Origin: an uncultured Collinsella sp.
GTDB lineage: Bacteria > Actinomycetota > Coriobacteriia > Coriobacteriales > Coriobacteriaceae
Assembly: GCA_900545665.1 (NCBI GenBank)
Contig: UQZU01000001.1
Coordinates: 1 to 64,000, forward strand
Length of the DNA stretch: 64,000 bases
Direction of reading: 5' to 3'
In this document: positions 16,485 through 25,587 of the stretch, piece by piece
How the letters are laid out: each line of letters begins with the position of its first letter
How positions within the stretch are numbered: position 1 is the stretch's first letter
Position numbers and translations under genes: made by a program
The notes under the pieces: model-generated
The model's input: the letters and a program-made list of their open reading frames with translations, nothing else
The model's database searches: none
What the model was told of the DNA's origin: nothing

Positions 16485-18650
16485 CTATGCACGAGCGCAT
16501 TCCGCAACGTGCGAATCGAGCCATTCGATATCCTCGGCAAGATGTGTCACGCCCAGATGGTGTTCACCCGGACATACCTCGTGCCGCAGGCCATCTCTGC
16601 GACCCAGCAACTTGTAGGCATCGCGCACGATCTCGAGCTGCTCGTCAACATTTTTCAGCCCGCGCGAACCGTTCAGATGATCCTCTTCGCAGCTTTGCAC
16701 CAGCAGCGGATGCGGCGCGATGAGCGAGGCAATATCGCCCATGTCGAGTAAGCGCCAAAGTCCGGGTGTGTAGTTGCAACTGCAATTGCCATTGAGATGC
16801 AGCAGCGAATCGTCGACACCGTACAGATAGCCCGAGACAAACGCCTTGCGCACACGCGGGTCGAGTGCGGCCAGGTACAACGTCATGTAGCCGCCACCCG
16901 AAAAACCAAAGCAACCCAGGTCATCCATGGCAATGTCGCCGCGCGCCTCTAGGTAATCGATCAAGCGCATGTTGTCCCAGACGTTGAGGCCCGCGACCGT
17001 AAGACCCAGTGGCTCGGCCATACGTGCTTGATTCAGACACGTACCGCGCAGGTAGCTGTTCTCGTCATCGCCCTGACCCTTCCAGTCACGACGGTATCCC
17101 CAACCGCGCGCATCAGGGCAGACGGTCACGTAACCCATGCGTGCCAAACGCAGACCGTAGTCGTAATTGAACTTACGCACGGCATCATCGACAGCCGGCA
17201 CGCCCGCAACACCGGCTACGCTTGCAGCACCCGCTCCCTGATGGCCATGCGGGCAGATATAACAGCGTTTGAGTCCCCGCTCATCAAGCTTAGGATGAGA
17301 CGGTTCCAACAGGTAGAACGGCATCCAAACATCGCGCTCGACCTGCAACATCGCATGGGTGCGCACGATGCCGCCGGCAACCCGCACGCGGCTGAGCTCA
17401 CGAATCTCAATCGGGACGCGGTCCATAAGCGAAAGGCCCAAAACATCGTACAGACGAGTCCTGGTCGCAATCTTCCATGCCTCAAAATCTGCAGGAGTCT
17501 TGCCCGTAAAAGCAGCCGAACGCCCCTCGCGCTTCAGCCGGGCACGCAGCGCAGGTTCGTCTTCGCAGTACGTCTCGATGTGCACGGTGCGACCGTTGGC
17601 AGACAGTTCAGCCGTCTCAACCGCATCACCGTCGCCGCCCTCGGGATCCCAGCCATCCCCACCGGCAAGCACCTGCTCGCGAGCGTACCCGGCGGCAGCC
17701 ATCACATCGAGTTCATTCGCCCACGGCACCCAGCCGGTAGTATCACCCGCCGGCCCATGCAGAATCGCGCCAGCATACTGCACGCAGTTGTGTGCCGCCG
17801 GCTTATTCCAATCCCACCAGCCTTCGCGCTTGATATGTCGCCCCAGCCAGCAATCGATCAGCACAGTTTGCGCCCATTCGCGCCAAGGACGACCCAGGTA
17901 GACCGAATCCGGCGCCACGCCATCCGGAGCTGTAAACGAACAGCCGTGGAACACAAAGCCGTGCGACTCGCCTTCGGGCGTCGACGCCGCCGTCACGTAG
18001 CCGTTCACGTCCATATCGCGGTTGAGCGAGCGAATCTCGCACCCCTCAAAGTAGGCACGCGCGCCGCCAAAGATAAAGTCGACATCGCCCTCGATCCGGC
18101 AACGTCGAAAATACTGGCGCCCCACCCGGCGCGGCGCATACTGTTTGGGTCCTATAAACCCGCCCGGTTTGGCCTCATGCGGCGGCAGCGGACCCAAAAA
18201 CAGCGTGTCTTGGTGTCCCTTAATGCAGCAGGCATCGACAACCAGACGGTCGCCATCAGCATACAGGGCAATCGCTTGACCGACCTCGCGCCCATCGCCC
18301 GCATCGTTTTCGATCGTGAGGTTCTCGAGCCGTACGTCGTCGGCATCGACCAAAACGGTATAGGTCCTAAACGTGCCGAGCGTGCCGTCGACGCCCGAGC
18401 CGTCCTCCAAAGGCATCTTGGCACCCAGGCCGCCCATGATACGCACGCTATCGGCCGTCTCTCCCTCAATCGTCACATGCGAGCGATGAATCTCGACCCG
18501 CTCGCGATACTCGCCCGGCTCGATATGGATTGTCACCGGCCGTCCGTCATTCGGACAGGATTCGTCAATTGCCTCCAAGGCCTTAGAGATACTGTGATAT
18601 GCCCCCGCACGCTCGGGCGAAACCTCAAAAAATCGTCTCTCACTCATCAT
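16485..18650 (-). CDS. Pectinesterase (CE8) fused to an alpha/beta-hydrolase esterase
   Basis: A 721-residue two-domain protein. Residues about 5-330 are a right-handed beta-helix pectin methylesterase with GHQDTLF, GDVDFIFGGARA (catalytic Asp pair) and YLGRPWREWAQ. Residues about 350-720 are an alpha/beta hydrolase: PHGHQG, CPDARGWGYRR, the nucleophile elbow GFSGGGYM and a late GEHHLG His. That half resembles acetyl-ester hydrolases of the Abhydrolase_7 type. Together they would remove methyl and acetyl groups from the same galacturonan. No signal peptide is visible. The start is the first of two adjacent ATG codons, 11 bases after GAAAGGA. Confidence 0.85.
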   Translation of the reverse strand: MMSERRFFEVSPERAGAYHSISKALEAIDESCPNDGRPVTIHIEPGEYRERVEIHRSHVTIEGETADSVRIMGGLGAKMPLEDGSGVDGTLGTFRTYTVLVDADDVRLENLTIENDAGDGREVGQAIALYADGDRLVVDACCIKGHQDTLFLGPLPPHEAKPGGFIGPKQYAPRRVGRQYFRRCRIEGDVDFIFGGARAYFEGCEIRSLNRDMDVNGYVTAASTPEGESHGFVFHGCSFTAPDGVAPDSVYLGRPWREWAQTVLIDCWLGRHIKREGWWDWNKPAAHNCVQYAGAILHGPAGDTTGWVPWANELDVMAAAGYAREQVLAGGDGWDPEGGDGDAVETAELSANGRTVHIETYCEDEPALRARLKREGRSAAFTGKTPADFEAWKIATRTRLYDVLGLSLMDRVPIEIRELSRVRVAGGIVRTHAMLQVERDVWMPFYLLEPSHPKLDERGLKRCYICPHGHQGAGAASVAGVAGVPAVDDAVRKFNYDYGLRLARMGYVTVCPDARGWGYRRDWKGQGDDENSYLRGTCLNQARMAEPLGLTVAGLNVWDNMRLIDYLEARGDIAMDDLGCFGFSGGGYMTLYLAALDPRVRKAFVSGYLYGVDDSLLHLNGNCSCNYTPGLWRLLDMGDIASLIAPHPLLVQSCEEDHLNGSRGLKNVDEQLEIVRDAYKLLGRRDGLRHEVCPGEHHLGVTHLAEDIEWLDSHVAECARA

Positions 18651-18710
18651 CAGTCACCGCGTCCTTTCGTCGTAGACCGTCTACGTTGCAGTTTCGGCAT
18701 ATAAAAAGTT

Positions 18711-18746
18711 CGCGCAATGGGTCGGGAAGGCCCTGCCCATCGCGCG
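18711..18746 (-). terminator. Stem-loop terminator after GH28
   Basis: Arms 18711-18726 and 18731-18746 pair with a few mismatches and are followed on the minus strand by CTTTTT (18704-18709). It lies between GH28 and the esterase fusion, so transcription into the esterase genes may be reduced or start anew. Confidence 0.6.
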
Positions 18747-18784
18747 TCGCGACATACCGAATTTAATTGTTTAGGAGCAAACGC

Positions 18785-20380
18785 CTACGCACGGATAACC
18801 TTGTCGACGTTCTGGAGCTGCAGTTCCTCGCCGTCCTGGCCCTCAATAACCACATTTTGCAGGTCGAGTACCTTGACGTTTTGCGCGATGATGCCCTGGC
18901 GCACCATCGGCTCCACACCACAGGCCATGGCCGGCACAAAGGGCTCGGCATCGTCGGCAAAGGTAACGTGGACATCCTGGAACGTCAGGCGCGTTACTTT
19001 ACTCTCGGGCAGGCCCGTGATGTAGGCAGCGGCCGCGTGGCAGTTAGTGGCCTCGATATCGCAAAACGTCGTGGCACCAAAGCCGGGCGTGCGGTCGTCG
19101 ACAGGCAGCGTCTCGCGAGACTGCACGTAATCGGTCTTGCCGTCCTTGTCGCAGAAGTAGAAGGAGTTGACCACGAAGGGCGTGAGCACCTCATCCATGC
19201 GAATGTGCTCAAAGGTAATGCCCTCGTTGACGGCATCCTTGCCGCGCCCGCGGCGGGTCTTGACGCGCAGGCCGCGGTCGGTGCGCTCAAAGAGGCACTT
19301 GCTCACGGTAAGGTCCTTGATGCCGCCGGCAGCCTCTGAACCCAGGACCACGGCGCCGTGACCATCGTGCATGTAGCAGTGAGAGATCAGCACGTCGTGC
19401 GTGGCGGGACGAAGCTCGGGCTCAATGCCCAGCTTGCCGCTCTTGATGGCGATGCAGTCGTCGCCCACCGAGAACTGACAGCCAAGGATGCGGACAAAGC
19501 CGCAGCTCTCGGGATCGAAACCGTCGGTGTTGTGGGAGTTCTTGGGGCCCTCGATGGACAGGCAGAGCGCATCGACGTGCTCGCACAGGATGGGGTGGAT
19601 GTTCCACGCCGGGCTGTTGCGGACGGTGAAGCCGGCCAAGCTCACGTTTTGGCACTCGGACAGGAAAATCATGCGCGGGCGGGCGACCTCGCGGCCCTCC
19701 TCAGGGCGGAAGATGTTCTTAAAGTCCTTGTTCCACCAGTTGTCCTCGGCAAAATCAGTCTGACCGTCGATCGCGCCGCGACCATAGATGCACACGTCGT
19801 GCACGCTCAGACCCGTAAAGGTAGAGCAGTAGGTCGAGAAGCTCTCGCCCTCCCAGCGGCCCAGGGGCAGCATATCGGTGCCAGCATACCCAGCACCCTC
19901 GTCGCCCGTGACCGTACCGGGGATGTAGGCAAGCGCCGCACGATCGTGGCGAGCCAGCAGCACCGCTCCCTCGGCGAGCTCGATGTTGATATTGCTCTTA
20001 AGGAAGAGGGACTTGATACGATAGCTGCCGGCGGGAATCAGCACGCGCCCGTCCTTGGGACAGGCCATGATGGCAGCCTGGATGTTGGTGGTGTCATCAT
20101 GCTCGGCATCGCCCTTGGCGCCACAGTCGCGAACGTTGATGGTAAAAGGCTCAGCCGGCGTGGTGACACCTACGCTCAGCTCACGCTCGCCACAAACAAA
20201 ACGAACCAGGTTGCGCTTGCCGGGGGCCAGGCCGTCGACATAGGTCTCGACCGTATTCGTGGTACCGGCGGGCTCGTCGTTGACAAAGATCTCCCACGTA
20301 TCGGCACAGGTAAAGTAGCCGCCGTCGTCAAGCTCGATCACGGCCGCACGGGCGTTGCGCCAGATAACGTTCGTCTCCAT
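18785..20380 (-). CDS. GH28 polygalacturonase, probable cytoplasmic exo-type
   Basis: A 531-residue protein with a short N-terminal beta domain (about 1-85) and a GH28 beta-helix. The four GH28 signatures are present: NTDGFDPES, GDDCIAIKSG, GHGAVVLGSE and RVKTRRGRG. The N-terminal domain plus intracellular location resembles exopolygalacturonases that clip imported oligogalacturonides to galacturonate. No signal peptide is visible. The start at 20380 follows GAGGGAG. It lies downstream of the GPH symporter, with a terminator-like hairpin between them. Confidence 0.88.
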   Translation of the reverse strand: METNVIWRNARAAVIELDDGGYFTCADTWEIFVNDEPAGTTNTVETYVDGLAPGKRNLVRFVCGERELSVGVTTPAEPFTINVRDCGAKGDAEHDDTTNIQAAIMACPKDGRVLIPAGSYRIKSLFLKSNINIELAEGAVLLARHDRAALAYIPGTVTGDEGAGYAGTDMLPLGRWEGESFSTYCSTFTGLSVHDVCIYGRGAIDGQTDFAEDNWWNKDFKNIFRPEEGREVARPRMIFLSECQNVSLAGFTVRNSPAWNIHPILCEHVDALCLSIEGPKNSHNTDGFDPESCGFVRILGCQFSVGDDCIAIKSGKLGIEPELRPATHDVLISHCYMHDGHGAVVLGSEAAGGIKDLTVSKCLFERTDRGLRVKTRRGRGKDAVNEGITFEHIRMDEVLTPFVVNSFYFCDKDGKTDYVQSRETLPVDDRTPGFGATTFCDIEATNCHAAAAYITGLPESKVTRLTFQDVHVTFADDAEPFVPAMACGVEPMVRQGIIAQNVKVLDLQNVVIEGQDGEELQLQNVDKVIRA

Positions 20381-20427
20381 GGATTTCTCCCTCAAAAAGA
20401 TGCTCTAAAGGCAAATTGTACGCTGTT

Positions 20428-20472
20428 GAAAAAGGGCCGTGCCTGCCGGCGGAATTCCGGTGGCACGGCCCT
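20428..20472 (-). terminator. Terminator after the GPH symporter gene
   Basis: Arms 20433-20443 and 20462-20472 pair over 11 bp, with further inner pairing, and a T run follows on the minus strand (20428-20432). Confidence 0.8.
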
Positions 20473-20495
20473 GTGATTTGGACGATATGTCGGCC

Positions 20496-22055
20496 TTACT
20501 CGGCGGGGGTTACGCTACCGTCCTGGAAGCCAACGTTGTTGTGGGCAAAGCAGTCCTCGTACTTAAAGCCGGAGAGCTCCTCGCAAAGCGCCTTGACCTC
20601 GGGCTTGACGTCGGCCATCTTGCCGCCCTCCTTGACGCGGCGGATCTCGTCGCAAAGGACGTCGCACTGCTCCTTGTCAATCTTGATGCCGCGGGCAAGG
20701 ACGGCCGCAAGCAGGAAGAAGCCGGCGCAGCCGATGAGCATGTAGCCGCAGATGTACAGAGGCACGGTGGCGGGCTGGGTCACGGCGTCGCTGTTGCCGG
20801 CGGTCTGAATGAAGCCGGAGGCAGCAAGGACGATGGCCCATGCGTTAACGGCGATAGCCTGGGCGATCTGCTGGCAGAGCTGCTGAGCGGAGCTGTAGAT
20901 GCCCTCGCGACGACGCAGGGTGATGAGCTCATCGACATCGGGGATGTAGTTGAGCAGAACATCGGGCAGGTACTGGAAGCCGACGTAGAAGAACTTCCAG
21001 ATGGCGAAGATGATGGGGTAGGCGATCATGGCGATGGCGACCGTGGAGGTGCCATTGATCTGACCAAAGGCGAAGTAGTTGTAGGCGATGATGCACGCAG
21101 CGCAACCGACGTTGGCCAGGTACCAAGACTTGTGGAAGCCCTTCTTGGCCATGAGAGCGACCCAGATGGCGGTGCAGACGATAGCGACGACCTTGCCAGG
21201 CATCTCCATCACGGACTCGTAGGACTTAGGAATCTGCAGGCAGTAGACGATGAAGAAGGACAGGCAGGCAGACCAGCAGGCAGCAGCGAGCTTCGTGGAG
21301 ACCTGTGCGTACAGGACCTTGCGGAAGGACTTGTTGCGGAAGGTGGAGATTACGTCGATGAAGAACTTCTTGATACCCTCGCCGACGCTCTCGATCTTCT
21401 CCTGAGCGACCTCCTCGGGGGTGTGCTCCCACGTGGACAGGTACACACAAAGCAGCGAGATTGCCATGACCGAAGCGTTGATCGTAGCGATGATGAAGTA
21501 GCTGAACGGGTTGGTCTCGCCGAAGGTGCCAAAGCCGAAGCCCACAAGTGCAGCCATCAGGAAGCCGGCGGCGTTACCAAAGAGATGCTTGTAGCCGGTG
21601 AGGTACGTACGCTCCTTGAAGTCGTCGGTCATCTCGATGGTAAGCGGCGACAGGTTGGCGGTGCAGAACGTATACGCGACGTTGTAGATCAGGTACAGCA
21701 CAAAGTAGTACGGGAAGCCAAACGGCGTAGCCACGAAGATGAGCGGCTCGGCGATCATCATCGGGATGGCCAGCAAGATCCAGAAACGACGACGACCAAA
21801 GATGCGGCCAATCTTGGTGGCATAGAAGTTATCGGCCACAAAGCCCATCAGCGGGCAAAGAATAGCGTTGACATAGATGGCAAACGAGCTGATCAGTGCA
21901 GCCTCGCCTGCGGACAGGCCACACTCCGTGGACAGGAACAGCACCATGTAGCTGTGCGTAAAGGTCAGGGCACCGGAATTGAGCATACCGCCCATACCAA
22001 AGCCCAAGCGCGTCCAGAATGTGATCTTACGCTTTTTTCCAATCTTATTAGTCAT
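20496..22055 (-). CDS. GPH-family sugar (oligo-uronide):cation symporter
   Basis: A 519-residue MFS protein of the glycoside-pentoside-hexuronide family, with 12 predicted membrane segments and a cytoplasmic C-terminal tail. The loop GRRRFWILLAIPMM and the ADNFYATKIGRIFGRRR region match the conserved motif after TM2-3. GPH carriers import hexuronides and small oligosaccharides with Na+ or H+. Lying at the head of the pectinase genes, this is the likely entry route for oligogalacturonides. The start at 22055 follows GAGGGAG. Three LacI-type operators and an AACGG element lie in the 355 bp upstream. Confidence 0.85.
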   Translation of the reverse strand: MTNKIGKKRKITFWTRLGFGMGGMLNSGALTFTHSYMVLFLSTECGLSAGEAALISSFAIYVNAILCPLMGFVADNFYATKIGRIFGRRRFWILLAIPMMIAEPLIFVATPFGFPYYFVLYLIYNVAYTFCTANLSPLTIEMTDDFKERTYLTGYKHLFGNAAGFLMAALVGFGFGTFGETNPFSYFIIATINASVMAISLLCVYLSTWEHTPEEVAQEKIESVGEGIKKFFIDVISTFRNKSFRKVLYAQVSTKLAAACWSACLSFFIVYCLQIPKSYESVMEMPGKVVAIVCTAIWVALMAKKGFHKSWYLANVGCAACIIAYNYFAFGQINGTSTVAIAMIAYPIIFAIWKFFYVGFQYLPDVLLNYIPDVDELITLRRREGIYSSAQQLCQQIAQAIAVNAWAIVLAASGFIQTAGNSDAVTQPATVPLYICGYMLIGCAGFFLLAAVLARGIKIDKEQCDVLCDEIRRVKEGGKMADVKPEVKALCEELSGFKYEDCFAHNNVGFQDGSVTPAE

Positions 22056-22131
22056 CGAGCTCCCTCTCTTTTCTCGATTGTCTTGCAGCAAGACATTGGA
22101 GTCCACACTGACATCTGTCTGCCCAGCGTTC

Positions 22132-22188
22132 AGGGTGAACGTTTAGTTAGATTATGCGCGATTGCTTATGACAGGTGAACGTTCACTT
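22132..22188. promoter_or_regulatory. Two LacI-type operators upstream of the GPH symporter
   Basis: GGGTGAACGTTTAGT at 22132-22146 is a degenerate site, and AGGTGAACGTTCACTT at 22173-22188 is near perfect. They are 41 bases apart, about four helical turns, which would allow cooperative or looped binding. Confidence 0.7.
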
Positions 22189-22200
22189 GAATAATATCCT

Positions 22201-22230
22201 TGAACGGTCGATTTTTACCGCTGAACGGAC
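22201..22230 (-). promoter_or_regulatory. AACGG 21-bp direct-repeat element upstream of the GPH symporter
   Basis: TGAACGG occurs at 22201-22207 and 22222-22228, with TCGATTTTTACCGC between. This is the most regular copy of the element. It lies about 146 bp upstream of the symporter start. Confidence 0.65.
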
Positions 22231-22293
22231 ACAATTGAGATCATCACACCTATTTTCTGCTGGTAATGGTGCCATGCTGGACAGCCATGAGAT

Positions 22294-22309
22294 AGGTGAA
22301 CGTTTATCA
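22294..22309. promoter_or_regulatory. LacI-type operator, distal, upstream of the GPH symporter
   Basis: AGGTGAACGTTTATCA keeps the left half and centre of the palindrome. It is 121 bases from the near-perfect site at 22173. Confidence 0.5.
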
Positions 22310-22342
22310 GATTTTCCAACATATTCACTTAACCACGAAACG

Positions 22343-22375
22343 AAAAAGCCCCGCCGGGAACACTCCCGACGGGGC
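22343..22375 (-). terminator. Terminator after uxaA
   Basis: A 12-bp stem (22348-22359 with 22364-22375), a 4-base loop and a T run on the minus strand (22343-22347), ending the uxaC-uxaB-uxaA unit. Confidence 0.9.
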
Positions 22376-22410
22376 CGATGACATCGCGCTATGCTTGGGC
22401 GCACTTGCCG

Positions 22411-23895
22411 CTACAAGCAGACGCCGTCCTTCCAGATACTGATCTCGTGACAGCCACGGCGCTCGGCACTCGTGAGCTTACCGCTCGCCGTCTGTAGCAC
22501 CAGCTGGTACAAATCGCGGGCGGCCTCGTCGAGCGTGCGCTCACCCGTGGCAATCACGCCGGCGTTAAAGTCCATCCAATTGGCCTTGTGGTCGCACAAA
22601 CGCTGGTTGGTGAACACTTTGAGCGTAGGCGCCGGCGCGCCAAACGGTGTGCCGCGGCCGGTCGAGAACAGAATCACGTGGCAGCCGGCAGCCGTCAACG
22701 CCGTGGTGGATACCATGTCGTTGCCCGGACCGCACAGCATGTTCAGGCCGTGTTTAGTTGCCCGGCCGGCATACGGCAGCACGTCGACGATGGGGGCAGA
22801 CCCGCCTTTTTGCACGCAGCCGCAGCTCTTGTCCTCGAGCGTGGTAATACCGCCGTCCTTGTTGCCAGGGCTCGGGTTCTCGTAGACGACCTCGCCGTGG
22901 CTAATAAAGTAGTCCTTAAAGCCATTGAGCATGTCGGAGGCGACGTTAAAGACCTGCTCGTTCTCACAGCGATCGAGCAGGATACTCTCGGCGCCAAACA
23001 TCTCGGGCACCTCGGTAAGCACCGACGTGCCGCCACGGGCGACGACCATATCGCTCACGCGACCGATCGTGGGGTTGGCGGTAATGCCCGAAAGACCGTC
23101 GGAGCCGCCACACTTAAGACCAATGACCAGCTCGGAGGCCGGAATGGGCTCGCGCTTGGACTGCTTTGCCAGGTCTGCCAGCTCGGCCAGAATCTTGTGG
23201 CCCTCGACCTGCTCGTCGGCAACGTCCTGGCAGGTGAGGAAGCGGACGCGCTCGTGATCGAAGTCACCGAGCTCGTCGAGCACCTGCTGGTGTGTACAGT
23301 TCTCGCAACCGAGCGACAGGAACAGCACGCCGGCCGCATTAGGATGACGCGAGAGCGCCACCAGCAGACGACGCGTCTGGGCATGGTCGGCGCCGGTCTG
23401 CGAGCAGCCAAAGGGATGCGGGAAGTAGTAAACACCCTCCAGCGAGCCATCGACCAGATCCTGGGCCTGCTCACACATGGCACGGGCGACTTCGTTGACA
23501 CAGCCGACCGTGGGGATGATCCACAGCTCATTACGCGTCGCGGCACGACCGTCGGCGCGGCGGAAGCCCATAAAGGTCTCGGGCTCAACGGGATCCACGA
23601 CCGGATGCGTGGGGTTGTAGGCGTACTCGACCTCGCCCGAAAGGTTGGTCTTCACATTGTGCGTGTGGAGCCACTGACCGGGCTGGACATCGCCCGTCAC
23701 ATGGCCGATAGGAAGGCCGTACTTAATGACGTCCTCGCCGGCGGCAATCGCGCGCACCGCCATCTTATGGCCCTGCGGAATATCCTCCACGGCCACGACC
23801 TCGCCCACCCCGGGAACCGCGACGGCAGTGCCCTTGGCAAGCGGCGACAGCGCAACGATCACGTTATCGGCCGGATTGATCTGGATAGTATTCAT
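22411..23895 (-). CDS. uxaA: Altronate dehydratase
   Basis: A 494-residue UxaA: an N-terminal SAF domain (about 1-95) joined to the catalytic part, with ELWIIPTVGCVN, HPFGCSQTG, LSLGCENC, LKCGGSDGLSGITANP and CGPGNDMVSTTALTAAGCH. It dehydrates D-altronate to 2-keto-3-deoxygluconate (KDG), using iron or manganese. It is the last gene of the uxaC-uxaB-uxaA unit, 82 bp after uxaB. The ribosome binding site before 23895 is weak (TTAGGACC), and a GC-rich hairpin at about 23933-23962 lies in the gap. Confidence 0.95.
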   Translation of the reverse strand: MNTIQINPADNVIVALSPLAKGTAVAVPGVGEVVAVEDIPQGHKMAVRAIAAGEDVIKYGLPIGHVTGDVQPGQWLHTHNVKTNLSGEVEYAYNPTHPVVDPVEPETFMGFRRADGRAATRNELWIIPTVGCVNEVARAMCEQAQDLVDGSLEGVYYFPHPFGCSQTGADHAQTRRLLVALSRHPNAAGVLFLSLGCENCTHQQVLDELGDFDHERVRFLTCQDVADEQVEGHKILAELADLAKQSKREPIPASELVIGLKCGGSDGLSGITANPTIGRVSDMVVARGGTSVLTEVPEMFGAESILLDRCENEQVFNVASDMLNGFKDYFISHGEVVYENPSPGNKDGGITTLEDKSCGCVQKGGSAPIVDVLPYAGRATKHGLNMLCGPGNDMVSTTALTAAGCHVILFSTGRGTPFGAPAPTLKVFTNQRLCDHKANWMDFNAGVIATGERTLDEAARDLYQLVLQTASGKLTSAERRGCHEISIWKDGVCL

Positions 23896-23976
23896 TACAA
23901 ATGGTCCTAACCCTACAGGTTGAGCAGAAGTCGAGACGCGGGCACGCCGTCCCGCGCCCGCGTCTGCGCCGGAAAT

Positions 23977-25491
23977 TTACGCCTGAGCGTTGGCGAAGGC
24001 CTGCTTGGCGCCCTCGGCACGCACGACAGCGAGCGCGCTGACGACAAACTCCTCAAGACCTGCGATCTGCGTAAGGTCCTCGCCCCACATCTGCTCGTTG
24101 GTGAGCACGTCGTGCACCAGCTGGGCATCGTCGGCGCCGGCATGGGCGGCGTAGAAGTCGAGCACGAAGGCGTCGTCCTGAGCGGTGTACTCGGTGCCGT
24201 CGGAGCGACGCAGGTGCAGGCCGTCGCCCTCACGGGACACGAGCTCCTGCGTGTAGAAGGAGATGAGCGTAGCGAGGCTCGTCGCCAGGCACTTGGGCAG
24301 GTTGCCGGTCTCGGCAACGTAGTCCTTGAGCGTGGGCAGGTCGCGAGCGCGCCACTTAGCCGTGGAGTTGAGGCAGATGGAGAGCAGCGCATGATCAATA
24401 AACGGGTTGTCGAAGCGGTTTTCGACGGCGGCGGCAAAGGCCTTGCAGTCCTCGACATCCAAGTCGGCGGCAAGCGTCGGAATGACCTCGTCGTAGAGCA
24501 TGGTGTTCATGAAGCCGCGAATGGTCTCGTCATGCATGCAGTCGCGCACGATATCAAAGCCGGCAACCCAGGAGCCCGGAACGAAGGCGGTGTGGGCACC
24601 GTTGAGGATGCGGACCTTGCGCTTTTTGTACGGGGTGACGTCGGGAGTCACAAAGACACCCGGAAGACCAGCCTTCACAAAGGGAAGGTTCTCGGCAAGC
24701 GACTCGTCGCCCTGGATGCCCCACATCTGGAAGGGCTCGCGCACGGCCAGGAAGGGATCCTCGTAGCCCAGACGCTCAGCCACCGCGGCGGCCTCGGATG
24801 CGTCGCGGATACGGCCCGGTACGATGGTGTCGACGAGCGTGGTGCAGACGGTGCAGTCGTTGGCCATCCACTGCGCAAACTCGTCCTCCCAGCCCCAGTC
24901 GCTCACATACTGGTTCATGATGCGCAGCAACTCCTCGCCGTTGTGATCGATGAGCTCGCAGGCGAGGACGATGACGCCCGGCTTACCGGCAGCCCAGCGG
25001 GTGTGGAGCACCTGGGCAAGCTTGGCGGGGAAGCTCGCGGGTGGCATGTCGTCGGCCTTGCAGGACGGGTCATAGGCGATACCGGCCTCGGTGGTGTTGG
25101 AGACGATAATCTCCAGGTCGTCAGAGACGGCGACCTCCATCATGGCGCGGTAGTCGTCCTCGCGGTACGGGTTGATGCAGCGGCTGCAAGCGCTAATCAC
25201 GCGGGACTCGTCGACCGTGTTGCCGTCCTCCTTGCCGCGCACCAGCACGGTATACAGGTCGTCCTGGGCATTGATGCCGTCGGCAAAGCCAAAGGCACCG
25301 CTGATGGGCTGCACCATGACGACCTTGCCGTTCCAGCCGGTGGCCTCGTTGCCCATGTCAAAGAAGCGGTCGACGAAGGCGCGCAGGAAATTGCCCTCGC
25401 CAAACTGCAGAACCTTCTCGGGAGCATCCTTGGGCAGCAAATAGCCCTTGTAGCCGATCTTCTCGAGCGCATCGTAGCTGATGTTCTCCAT
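23977..25491 (-). CDS. uxaB: Tagaturonate reductase (altronate oxidoreductase)
   Basis: A 504-residue polyol dehydrogenase of the mannitol dehydrogenase family: FGEGNFLRAFVDRF near the N terminus is the NAD-binding motif, followed by the tagaturonate-type ACELIDHNGEEL and RILNGAHTAF (with the catalytic Lys further upstream in the family). It reduces D-tagaturonate to D-altronate with NADH. Position between uxaC and uxaA fits the galacturonate branch rather than fructuronate reductase (UxuB). The start at 25491 follows AAGGAG. Confidence 0.92.
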   Translation of the reverse strand: MENISYDALEKIGYKGYLLPKDAPEKVLQFGEGNFLRAFVDRFFDMGNEATGWNGKVVMVQPISGAFGFADGINAQDDLYTVLVRGKEDGNTVDESRVISACSRCINPYREDDYRAMMEVAVSDDLEIIVSNTTEAGIAYDPSCKADDMPPASFPAKLAQVLHTRWAAGKPGVIVLACELIDHNGEELLRIMNQYVSDWGWEDEFAQWMANDCTVCTTLVDTIVPGRIRDASEAAAVAERLGYEDPFLAVREPFQMWGIQGDESLAENLPFVKAGLPGVFVTPDVTPYKKRKVRILNGAHTAFVPGSWVAGFDIVRDCMHDETIRGFMNTMLYDEVIPTLAADLDVEDCKAFAAAVENRFDNPFIDHALLSICLNSTAKWRARDLPTLKDYVAETGNLPKCLATSLATLISFYTQELVSREGDGLHLRRSDGTEYTAQDDAFVLDFYAAHAGADDAQLVHDVLTNEQMWGEDLTQIAGLEEFVVSALAVVRAEGAKQAFANAQA

Positions 25492-25587
25492 CTGTGTCTC
25501 TCCTTAGATAGCTGTTAGCGTGCAAGCAAAACGGGGGCGCCGCGTGTGGCAACGGCGCTCCCGAGTTCGATGTGATTCGATGCAGGC

